Source: Cytospora piceicola
Taxonomy: Eukaryota > Ascomycota > Sordariomycetes > Diaporthales > Cytosporaceae
DNA length: 64,000 nucleotides
Assembly (NCBI GenBank): GCA_023375675.1
Contig: JALQBC010000012.1
Location: 558,001-622,000, forward strand
Direction: 5' to 3'
Shown: positions 23,385-34,870 of the stretch, in pieces
How positions within the stretch are numbered: position 1 is the first letter of the stretch
Layout: each line of letters opens with the position of its first letter
Made by a program: the position numbers and the translations under genes
The notes under the pieces: generated by a model
Database searches by the model: none
Told to the model about the DNA's origin: nothing
The model's input: only the letters and a program-made list of their open reading frames with translations

Positions 23385-25515
23385 GATTGTAGCCCCCACT
23401 AAACACCCCACTGTATCATCCTACTGGGCCGTGACTGTGCATCCAGGCACCATTGGACGCCTTTGGACGGCACAAGGCCCTGCAGAAAAGGAAGAAGCTT
23501 ACGACGGATTGGTTGTACTGTGTATTGCCTCGGATCATAGGGTCCAGTTTATTACCGTCCCCAGCAGTCCCAGCAGCAGTGCCAAGCACCACAAAGGGAC
23601 CTCTGCAGGCTGCCAGCTGCCAGGGCGACCTGGGCGAACAAGATGCGATATTAATGCGCGAATGCAAACTTTTCCACCCCAAGCGGGCTGGCGGCCAATC
23701 CCACCCTCCCGCACGAGTATCATCAGGCTGGACAGGCAGACAGGCCATCATACCCTGCATACCCTGCATACCTAAACATGCCGTACCTCGAATCTTGATC
23801 TTGACAGTCCCGATCACCTTCACCCCGGCTGTCCGGCACAGCCACCGATTCATAATTCGCTCACGAGGAGGGGAGGGCTGCATTTTAATGGGGAGAGAAG
23901 CCTGACCGATCGACTGACGACCTGTCGGGTTGACGGTGGCAAGAGAGAGACTCGAGCCTGAGCATGAGTACGAGCATGAGGCCCCCCAGCTAATAAACCT
24001 TCAGCTTCTGGGGACCTGCAGTACAGTACAGTAGTTGCAACCTCTTGCCACGCGGCCGGGCACCAGGACGACCACCGAATCTCCCCATCGCCAACCCCAA
24101 AACCCAATTTATAGTTCTGCGAATTCCGTATGTTTCCCTAGGTAGTCGGTCTTGCCGCCCGCGTTCCCGGGATCAAGGGCCAGGAGGGCCTCTGTCAACC
24201 GCGGGTCAAGTGGCCACTGACCGCTGATCGCTGCGAATCCTTCACATATGGTGCCATGTCCAGAAACCTTCCGCTTGTTCTTTTCTATTGCGTTCTTTTT
24301 TACGGCAACGGTGCATTTCTACGCACCCAGGCACCCAAGTCATGACTGTCATGTACGTAAAATATCGTTTACAACCATGCTAGGCCCAAACCGGAGCATC
24401 CTTCCGCCCGCCTGTGTTGTAAGAAATGCTACCTACTTACACAGTATCATCTAGGTAAACCTCGTGGGCGGCTGCCCAAATTCACTCGTATACTAGCGTT
24501 CTAGAGGTACTTGATGCATGACCGGGAGGTTCAGCCCTACCTACCTACTTGAGTACCTAGGTAGGTAGCCCCAAGGGCTGCCAAGGTACTACATACGCCG
24601 TTTACACTTCGCCTGCATCGCCAAGCCCGGCAAAAATACTCAAAACACTCACTCTTTGGAGGCCGCAGCCTTACCTCCGGGTCCGGACTCGGCCATCTTC
24701 CAGCTGGCTGGCCTCCTCCGACGCGAAGGATTCCCCTGACCATCTGTCTTGTTGTCCAGGACCAAAACTCTAGACTCTAGATCTGCCCAGAAGCTAACAT
24801 GGCCACTCCTCAAAGTCACTGGGTCCGCGAGACGGCTTGCAATAGTCCTGTTGCAAGAGCAGGGAAGATCGAGACCGAGTCTACATGATTGCCAGCTGGC
24901 GTATCATGGACATCAAGTGCACCCGCCAAAAGATCTACCATTCAATGAACTTGGAAGTGGCACACATCGTCCTGTGTCTGGACTGAGACTTGCTCAGAGG
25001 GCCCGACAACCCTCACTCCCCTTCTGCTTCCGGAATCCTCATGTGCTCAACACAGGTCAGTGTCCAGGCCGGTGTCAAAAACGGAGGACTCGTAAGTACC
25101 AAAGACGTTAAAGCAACATCAGGGTTTACAAGGCCTCATCTGCTGGGCAAGGGCTGGATGCTCAAGGACTAGCTAGATTACAACATAGATAGTGACCGCT
25201 GTTCACAATGACCCAAGTCTGTGTGGATGACAACACAAAAACTACTTGAGTTAACTCGATCAGATGATATTGAAACGCAACGCATCGTGTATTGTGTGTG
25301 TGTGTCGGTAACTGAAACTTAAAGTACAAGAACAAGGTATGAGACCCCTTAACTTATATCCTTGGGGAGAGGTAGACATCTCCACCGTCCTCCGCTCATA
25401 CTTTTGGCCCCAATCTCAAATATCATAGTCATCTCGTCCGTTGTCCAGTCCTTCTGTCAACCAGTCTATTTGCCTCGAAGCCAGATTGCAGCCCTGAGGT
25501 AGAACCATGAATCTC

Positions 25516-26496
25516 TTATTCAAATTCCATTTCGCGACCGAATCCGTGGGTCCTGAGTTTGGGGTCCAGATGGACCATTCCCACAACATCGAGGTGAGAA
25601 AGCTCCGGGTATCCGAGCTTTATCAGGGGTTCAATGCCGTTCTGGATGTGGTGTACTCGGCTTTCCGCCTTTTCCCTCGTCTTGGGGTCCGCCTGGATGA
25701 CCTGCTTCAAACGGTTGACCCCGTTTGTCATATGTGACGGTATATCTGTCTGCGGTGGCTGCAACGAATGACGGGCTGGGCCTTTCATCATGCCGCTGTT
25801 GTAAACTTTCTCGAATCTGTCCCGCAACTCTCCTTGTGATGACACGTTCAATTTGTGAAAGCCGCGGGCGCTGATCAGGCCTGGTGCGGCCAGGACCAGC
25901 TGCTCCAAGTCGGCAAATCTGGAGAGAAATGCCATGAATTTGTTGATACTCGGCACAAGATTTCTGATGCTATTCGGAAGCAGCTCAAAAAACAGACTGA
26001 AAGAAGCATAGATCATGCATGACTCAATCGATAGTTTGCGAATGACCTTGTTCCAGGCGTCTGCGAATGTAACGACACCGGGACTGAAGTTGGGTGCCTT
26101 GAATAACATCCACGCATACAGGCTGTTATCCCATGGAATGAACAGGAGGTCCTTCTTGGCATTGAAGCGCATCTCGCTATCGCAGTAGTGGATGGCATCG
26201 GGGAAGCGCCGTTTGACCTCGCCATGGGACTCTCGACAGACCATGAGAAGGTTGCGGGTGGTATGAATGCGCTCAGAGAAGTCGGTGTCACGTTGATCTG
26301 GATGTATCGGACTAAGACGTAGAGTGCACAGGTAAGACGGTGAAGATTGGTCGACGTCGACCAAGAGGCGTACGGGATAGATCCCATGGCGCGGCATAGC
26401 TTCATTCCAGATTCGGACACGCAGCTCAGCTGGCAACTTTGGGAACTTTAGGAGAGACTCCCTGAGGAATTTGGCTTGAGCGCGAGTGGTGACCAT
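25516..26496 (-). CDS. 2EXR-domain protein
   Basis: Single exon, 326 residues. Residues about 15-60 (LLKFPKLPAELRVRIWNEAMPRHGIYPVRLL) match the 2EXR motif, an F-box-like fungal domain with the pattern F-x-x-L-P-x-E-L-R-x-x-I-W. The following segment (TTRNLLMVCRESHGEVKRRFPDAI) is the usual second element, with a conserved V-C-R-E-S. No further domain is recognised in the rest, which has alternating helix- and strand-like segments. 2EXR proteins form large families in filamentous ascomycetes and most have no known function. No intron is needed and the ATG at 26496 begins directly before the domain. Confidence 0.85.
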   Translation of the reverse strand: MVTTRAQAKFLRESLLKFPKLPAELRVRIWNEAMPRHGIYPVRLLVDVDQSSPSYLCTLRLSPIHPDQRDTDFSERIHTTRNLLMVCRESHGEVKRRFPDAIHYCDSEMRFNAKKDLLFIPWDNSLYAWMLFKAPNFSPGVVTFADAWNKVIRKLSIESCMIYASFSLFFELLPNSIRNLVPSINKFMAFLSRFADLEQLVLAAPGLISARGFHKLNVSSQGELRDRFEKVYNSGMMKGPARHSLQPPQTDIPSHMTNGVNRLKQVIQADPKTREKAESRVHHIQNGIEPLIKLGYPELSHLDVVGMVHLDPKLRTHGFGREMEFE

Positions 26497-27915
26497 TTTG
26501 TCTCCGGTTCCCTTTGTCTAGAAATAGATATGTAAGTAAATACACGAGCACAGTGGTCTCAAGTGGTGGAACCAAGACCTACATCTTGAGAGATAGACTG
26601 AGATGAATGCTGTTTTGCTTGACCCAAAGCTGGCGTAGAAAGTGGAGCTGGAAAGTCACGTTGGGAAGGCGACTGAGAGGAAGGAGGTGGCTTGTACCCC
26701 GTTCAAGGTTGACCAGGCGATGTTGATATCCAGATTTACGTTTCGGCCAAAGGCACGTAAACTAGGCTGAGCCCCTAGACCGACGGTTTTGTTGTGTCTG
26801 TCTACTGAGATTAAGTCTCGTCAGAAAGGGTTGCAACTAGGTAGGGAATGGATGTTGCAAATGTAGCCACCTGGTTTGATATAGATTATGCGCACCTCAT
26901 GGGTAGGTTAGGCGAGAGGGAAGGTAGGCGAGAGGGAAGGTAGGCGAGAGGGAAGGTAGGCGAGAGGGAAGGTAGGCGAGAGGGAAGGTAGGCGAGAGGG
27001 AAGGTAGGCGAGAGGGAAGGTAGGCGGGCTTATACGACAAACGAAGGCTGAAGCCGAGGCGAGCTTCGCTAGGGTATGCAAAGGCAACGCCCGTCGAAAG
27101 TATTTGCTGAAAGCTCGCTGGCGGTGATCATTAACTTGGGGAGGAAGGGGGGGCAAGGGTAGAAGATGGGACAAGGGGATGGCGGAAAGGGTAAGCACGT
27201 GTCGGTTTCACGTTTTGCTCTTGTACCTATGGAGGTACCTAGCTGGGTACCTAAGCACCTGGGCAGTTTCAGTAACTGGGTAGCGATGTACTCATGTGGC
27301 GGGTAAACAAAATGCCACAAGTGTGCTGAAGGAGACAGACAGGCCTTACCAATGCCATGCAAGTGCCCCTAGAACAGCGTTGTAGGGAGAGCACGTGCAT
27401 TTCCCGGGCCTGAGGTTAGTAACACGGGGAAAGGTTTCCTCGATATGTAGGCGGCGTAAGCCGTTGCGATAGTCAAAAGCAAAGTGTCTTGTTGGTCTGT
27501 GGTGGGCAGCCCTGTTAGCACACCTCCTTCCAAGTGCTGTGGAAGTGGTGGATTTGGGAAGAACGTCACGAGATATGTAAGTGTTTTGGAGTTGCGACTG
27601 CGTCCTCCAACGTAGTGGCAACCTTGGAACTCAGAAGACGTACGAGGTCAGATATACCAATGAAGCAGTACATAGATACTAGAGTGTCAATGACATGGCC
27701 ATGTAAGGCAAAGATGATTTCCAAGTCATGACTGCATTTGAGATGTTTCATTGTATTCTTTTTGATTTCTCCGCAATAGCCTAGCGCTCGTATAAGACAG
27801 GACCATACATACACCTGCACCCCAACATTGAACACCCATCAATGCCCGACTCCGCTTGCTCCGCCCGACACGGGCTTTTCATGGTATTGAACACCCCTAA
27901 AGACATAACACCCCC
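26497..27915. other. 1.4-kb spacer with minisatellite
   Basis: Promoter region of the 2EXR gene and 3' side of SFA1. Contains the 16-bp minisatellite and a GGTACCTAGCTGGGTACCT element near 27231. No coding frame supported. Confidence 0.6.
26909..27028. repeat. 16-bp minisatellite, seven perfect copies
   Basis: The unit TAGGCGAGAGGGAAGG is repeated seven times without a mismatch (26909-27020), followed by a partial eighth copy. Perfect identity suggests recent expansion or ongoing homogenisation. Confidence 0.92.
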
Positions 27916-29414
<1,499 letters not shown>

Positions 29415-32230
29415 TTTGTATGGTGTGTGAATCTGTCCTCGGTTGATTCGGTGGTTGTTGAGGTATAATTAAGTTGAATGTGTATGAATCACGGCAAGAC
29501 GAAAGGCGACGAGGAGGGAAGACTGCTTTTAAAGCTTGTAACATTTGGAGTCAGGACAGAAGAGTCTAGATACGATGTCGGTCCGTGTGGGGTTATAACG
29601 GTAGTCCTCGAAACGCCCCGGCAAACCACTCGAACCACTCGAAGCATTCATGGCCTATCAAATGGATGTCGTGACTATCTATTTCACAAGAACCTCTATC
29701 TTTACTTCCGCGTTGTCGTTTGATTCTCATAAGCTTGGCCCTTCCTTTACACCCAAGCCAGGGCCGTCGCAATCTTTCAATGTTGCCAATGACGTCTTCA
29801 CACGGTACGTATGGCGGGGTAAAATGAGCTGTACCGTACCAACGCGGGGTCAACTCTAGGCGCGTCGGGAATTTCTCGGAAACCTGATAGTGATCCGACG
29901 GGCGTTCCGGCAACTCCAGATATCCCGAAGTCTGATTCTATGGAAGTTCTGACTGTTCAAGCCCCTTGTCTACATTGACGAGCGCGTGCTCTCAATCCTA
30001 CGACCCTAAACAGCAGTCTTCAGCGGGATCAACACAAACATAATACCCCGAAGCTCACTGAGCCTCGGACAAGCCTACACGGTAGGCCGAGCTGACGTCG
30101 GGAGAAATTACCGGAAGCGTAACGCCTAGAACATAGGGGCGCTCCAAAGAGGTTCACCTGGAGGATGGAATATTCACTATCAACAGATGAAAGACATCCT
30201 GAGGATGGAGTCTTTTCTGAACTCATCTTTCCTTGATGGCTAGAGTCTGTGCTGAGATAAGGCGTGGCTGTCATCTTAAGTCTGGGGCATGAGTGACATT
30301 TCCGAACACATCAATGATGTGGACCCTTATGACTACCTACGTACTTGGTGTCAACTCCTGCCACAGCCTTATTCTTCTTTTTCCCCGGCCAATATGTCTT
30401 CCCATAAGATACTTCCACGCCGCCTACGGTTTGCGCGTCACATTCTTGTCATACATATGTGCACTACCTTACTGCACTTCGTCTCAATCTCTTGGCCAGA
30501 GCATGCTTCTAAGAACTTGAGTTGCGCTCCCTAGTCGATATAACTTGTAAACCGCAAGTGTGCACCAAGAGCACCCGATTTTTCTCTCCCATTTCGATCT
30601 CACCTATGGACCAACCGGGCTCCTACGACTCAACCCAAGACGGCATGGCCCAAGGTCTTCGTTCGGAACCGAATTACGCGGATGAAGCATGATGATTTCC
30701 AAGATTCGAGAAACTGTATCGGAGCTGCGTTGCATGAAGATTCTGGATCAAAGTTATGATGATACAAGTGCACCACACTACCTTCTAATAGTCCAAGGGA
30801 CAGGTTCATCGGCCCTTCCCCGACAGCGGACGAGGACGAATGGACAGGCTTGCAGCTGAAAAGGAGCAGGTGACTTCAGCGTCAAACATGTTATAACTTG
30901 CATCGCATCACCATCGTTTCGTGGACAGCCTCCACGATTTCCCACCATGGGCAGAGCCCATCCCTGCGGAAGACTGGAACAAGATGGTTTATAAACTCCG
31001 GTGGTGGCTCGGCTGTTTTCAAGGGGCAAATGCTGCTGTCTAGAAACCTCGAGCCAGACTGACTATTGGTTTGTATTACCCTGCCCTAATTCGGAGCGTT
31101 GTCTGCAAGTGAGGTTGAATTACCGATGCCGGGTGTTGCGCCATGGAGAACCGCGGGTACAACCGCTGTGGGGCATACCGGGTACGATGACACTGTTGGC
31201 TACCTACCTACTCAAGTATTTACCTACCGTTCCAAGGTTAAGTTGATCGCTGATTTGAAGTTGAGGGTGCCAAGTGGTTGCAATGTCTCGGACGACTGTT
31301 GGAAACATGCGTCGTGAAAACGTGTCGAACGCCAAACGGATGGGATATAGTCTGGAGGTTCTTGATTCTCAAGAGGCAGATGTCACATAGTATGTAAGAG
31401 GCCGGGATCTGGACCTTGGATAGGCATGAACCCGTCGACTCTCGATCAGCTTTGTCTGTCCACTGGCAATCTGGTTGGACGCAATGATCAAAGTTTACCA
31501 TGGCGGTTTGCTTGTTGTTTCGGCAGAATGACAAGATTACGGGATATTTGTGACGAGGATTCTGTACGATGATCTCTTCGTACAACCCTGGAAGTGTATT
31601 GAAAGACTGCTGTGACTATAAGCTGCCACTTGGATAGATTCTGCGGTTTTTTAATCATCTCAGATGGCTAAGTCTCTCAGTCCAGCCTCAGTCCGGTGTT
31701 CTTCTCTTCATTTTTTTCTGTGGCAGTTCACAGAAATGCTTTAGATCGACGTCGTCTCCGCTCAAAGGTGCGCTGCTCTTGCCTGCTCCAGATACCGACC
31801 CACCCCATCGAAGACGGAGCCGCGAACTTTGTGTTCTCGGTATGTAGATATCTCAATCCAAATGAGACCTCGATGATTGCCAAACAACAATGCCAAACAA
31901 CTGGACAACGGCAGCTCTCAGGTTCCAGTCCGGCTGCCCGGTGACACATATCTACTGCCGGGCTGCCAATCTGGCAGTGTGGCTGCTTCCTCCTATCCGA
32001 CCCCCCTGCCACCTACTATTTATATCCCCGGCACCTACGTTCCATTGTGGGTCCATTTCCACAACGCACGAGCCCCGTGTCCATGCCCCAGGGTGTCCAA
32101 TGGAAGCCGTGAGAAATGTGGCCTCATGCTCGATTCTTTGTCAGGGGCAGAGAGGCGGTCAAAAGGCCGACGCTGCGCAGACCACCACAACAGGTGGGCT
32201 GCATTGTACTCTTTAGCGTGACTACTCAAA
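29415..32230. other. 2.8-kb spacer
   Basis: Contains the SFA1 promoter on its left side and an ACCTACTCAAGTA-type element near 31201-31230. Frames of up to 115 codons are scattered on both strands without coding bias or domains; none is supported. Confidence 0.6.
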
Positions 32231-33242
32231 ATGAGATTATCGACACAAGGTATATACTCCCTTACCAGACAAGAAGAGTTGGGCACTGGTTTGACGATGG
32301 CGAGTTCTCAGCAAGCAAGACTTATTTAGATCTCCCCTCATTTGCAGAGCCCCCGGAGTACAGTATAGTCGTATCGGCAGATGATGATGAATACGCCGGG
32401 AGGACTAAAGTCCTACAGAAGGTATGTCGATCCTCGCTCTCACGCCACTACTCCTTCCCTAAGACCATGCCAGTGATCTGACCAACGCTGACTCCAGATA
32501 ACCCGCTAGTTCGCGTCCAACGATGATCCCAGTAGTGACGCCCTGGATCACGATGGACGCTGCCGCAAGCTTCTGGACATCTCTGGCACACAGACGGCCG
32601 TCGAGCTCCTTGAGCTGGGCCCGCTGACGGATGCTGCCATGCTCCGGTATCAGATCGAGTACGCGGATGCCTTCGCCTTCGTCTTCAGCCTCTACTCGCC
32701 CAAGACGCTTGAGACGGCCCAGAGGCTGCGTGACAAGATCGAGGGTGCGGCGAGAAATCACCACAACATCGTCACCATGTCCGATTATGAGAGGCCCGGC
32801 ATGAGAGTGCCTGTCTTCCTAATAGGGAACCGGGACGGGGACCTGGCCCCTCCGCAGGGTAAGTCGCCGGAACTGTTCCTTTTCCGTTTTTGAAAGAAGA
32901 TCGGCTGACACGGTAGGATATGGTTCAGAGATGGACGAAGGGGACTTCTCACTGGCAACGTTCCACGAGAAAGCTGATGCGGAAATGAGAGCCCTGAGGG
33001 AGAAGGCCAAGGACCTCGCTCAAGAATGGAAATGTGCCTACTTTGAGGTCGACACATCTGCAAGCGGGGAGGAGCATGGCGTGGACGAAGCGGTCACGGG
33101 TATTGGGCACTTTATCAGGGCAGCAGAGAGGCCGTCAACCGCATCCACAACGTCTTTCTCGACACCCATGAAACCACCAAAACAGTACAGGATAAGGAGG
33201 TTTCTGGGAAGGGTGAGCAGGATTACGAGCTTCAGTAGCTGA
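32231..33242 (+). CDS. Divergent Ras-like small GTPase homologue
   Basis: Predicted exons 32231-32249, 32330-32421, 32510-32858 and 32917-33242 give 261 residues. The Ras fold order is evident: first strand EYSIVVSA, a P-loop position reading ADDDEYAGRTK, then D60-I-S-G63-T-Q65 in place of DTAGQ, a 'YQIEYADAFAFVFSLYSPKTLE' strand-helix equivalent to the YMR...FLLVYSV block of Ras, VPVFLIGNRDGD in place of NKxD, and DTSAS in place of ETSAK. The GKS/T of the P-loop is missing and the NKxD base-recognition motif is altered, so nucleotide binding may be weak or lost. The C-terminus is Ser/Arg/Lys-rich with no CaaX box. Introns 2 and 3 are firm from frame continuity; the short first exon (MRLSTQ) is the least certain part, and the frame is also open upstream of 32330. 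Confidence 0.7.
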
Positions 33243-34015
33243 TCGACGCGGGAACTTGACCGTTGTGGGGCTCTGAGGGTGCCAAATTTCATACTCGGGT
33301 ATGGTATGAATAATTAATGACTCTGGAAGTCACAAGTTATTAGGGAAGGCTGGATGGGAGGCTTGGGCGGAGGAGGACGGATATCAGGCTGTACATACGG
33401 ACACACTACAGCGCCAGGAGCGGCTCTTGCCATGTATACGACCAGAAAACACCACCGGCATATAGATATAGGTATATGAAAGAGATAAGCCGCATGAGGT
33501 TCCTGGATATCTGCATCCTGTACAGATTAGTCCTCACGAGCTGCAGACAGGAGGTAACTCCACCCCCCGCCCCTCTTTGGCACGAGCACCATCTTGAGGG
33601 TTAGGGAAATTCAGGGGTGTCTTGTCCATGCTTTTCAGCAGCCTGCCGAAACGCCGCAGACGATCTCAATGGAAGATGCCGAAATAGCATCAACAAGACG
33701 AGCCAGTCTGTGATCTGCGAAGCTGGTTGCTCGTATTCATTGGTCAAGTCAGCGCCTGGGAGGCGCTCCAGCCTGCCTGCAACCTTACGGCAGATCCACC
33801 CACTTTTAGGTTGCGGACCTGCGGAGATGGAGCGGTCCTGCTGCCCTGTGGCTCTCACCGCTGGGCGCCACAAAAAGACACGTCCTGCACCTGAAGCAAA
33901 GAAGGAAGATCTTCGATCTCACTGTAACTATTTATCCTTCACAACCAGACAATCAAACATCACCCGCATGACCCCAGAGATCCACACTTAGTCGGACAGG
34001 GCAAAGGCAGCAAAA
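33243..34015. other. Spacer upstream of the vWA gene
   Basis: No gene supported in this 770-bp stretch. It holds an AT-rich ATAGATATAGGTATATG segment near 33461 and presumably the promoter of the downstream gene. Confidence 0.6.
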
Positions 34016-34870
34016 ATGTATCAGGGCACCTCAGATCCCAAAGCGGAAGAACCCGTCGAGTCCTGGCCCGTCCCTCGGGCCCCGGCCGACACGGAGGCCG
34101 GGGACGGAGTCGACATCGACGACTATGGCGAGACGCTCGCCTTCCTGCGCTGCTTCGACACCATGTTCCTGGTCGACGACTCGGCCGCCATGGCGCCCTA
34201 CTGGGCAGACGTCAAGGCCCTCCTGGAGCGCATAACCCCCATCTGCGCCAAGTATGACCCCGACGGGATCGACGTCTTCTTCCTGAACCACAAGCCCAAG
34301 GGGCTCCTGTCCAACATGTCGTTCCGCAGGTCCGGGTACCGCCACATCGGCGGCAACACCATCGACACGGTCGCTGCAGTCTTCAACCGTGTCAAGCCCA
34401 GTGGGAAGTGTAACATGGGGGCCCGCCTCTCGAAGCTCCTGCACTGGTACTGCAACATGCTCAAGCAGGACGAGGAGGGAGCGGCTCTGAACCTGATCAT
34501 CATCACGACGGGCTGCTTCACCGACGACATCAAGGCCCCTCTGGTCAATGTTGCCAAGCTGCTGGATGACATGGAGGTGCCGGAGCACCAGGTCGGCGTG
34601 CAGCTCTTCCAGATCGGCCAGCCCAGTCCGGAGGTGGCAAGGACGTTCGAGTACCTGGACGACGAGCTGCACAAGGAGACCGGCACACGCGACATCGTCG
34701 ACACGACGTCGTGGACGGGACAGCCCGGGTCACTGTCGACGGACGACCTCTTGAAGGTGGTGCTTGGTGCCGTGGTCAAGAAGCTGGACGAGCGCAGCAA
34801 GAAGCTGGACCTGAACACCTCGGCTCCGATCAAGCGTCTGGATGGAGGTGGGGGAGGAGAGTGGGCTTGA
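34016..34870 (+). CDS. von Willebrand factor A (vWA) domain protein
   Basis: Single exon, 284 residues, very strong C/G-ending codon bias. The domain runs from about residue 45 to 250: RCFDTMFLVDDSAAMAPYW carries the first strand and a MIDAS-like motif (D-D-S-A-A-M instead of D-x-S-x-S), followed by NLIIITTGCFTDD (fourth strand with acidic loop) and VGVQLFQIG. Cytosolic vWA proteins of this type, often starting with a short acidic region, are widespread in filamentous ascomycetes and have no assigned function. The loss of the second MIDAS serine suggests altered or no metal-dependent ligand binding. The ATG at 34016 has a good AAAA context. Confidence 0.85.
   Translation: MYQGTSDPKAEEPVESWPVPRAPADTEAGDGVDIDDYGETLAFLRCFDTMFLVDDSAAMAPYWADVKALLERITPICAKYDPDGIDVFFLNHKPKGLLSNMSFRRSGYRHIGGNTIDTVAAVFNRVKPSGKCNMGARLSKLLHWYCNMLKQDEEGAALNLIIITTGCFTDDIKAPLVNVAKLLDDMEVPEHQVGVQLFQIGQPSPEVARTFEYLDDELHKETGTRDIVDTTSWTGQPGSLSTDDLLKVVLGAVVKKLDERSKKLDLNTSAPIKRLDGGGGGEWA

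Larger units (their letters stand above)
22752..25515. other. 2.8-kb spacer upstream of the transporter
   Basis: Apart from the TATA and GATA elements, the stretch holds a (GT)n/(GA)n microsatellite at about 23210-23265, CCTAGGTA elements near 24137, 24452 and 24538-24570, and a GT run near 25294. No coding frame is convincing. A 68-codon frame at 24248 starts with a hydrophobic stretch but lacks other support. Confidence 0.6.

Noticed and set aside
24248..24454. 68-codon frame with a hydrophobic N-terminus, possible small secreted protein
   Set aside because: The hydrophobic part is weak as a signal peptide, and the flanks show no promoter or leader.
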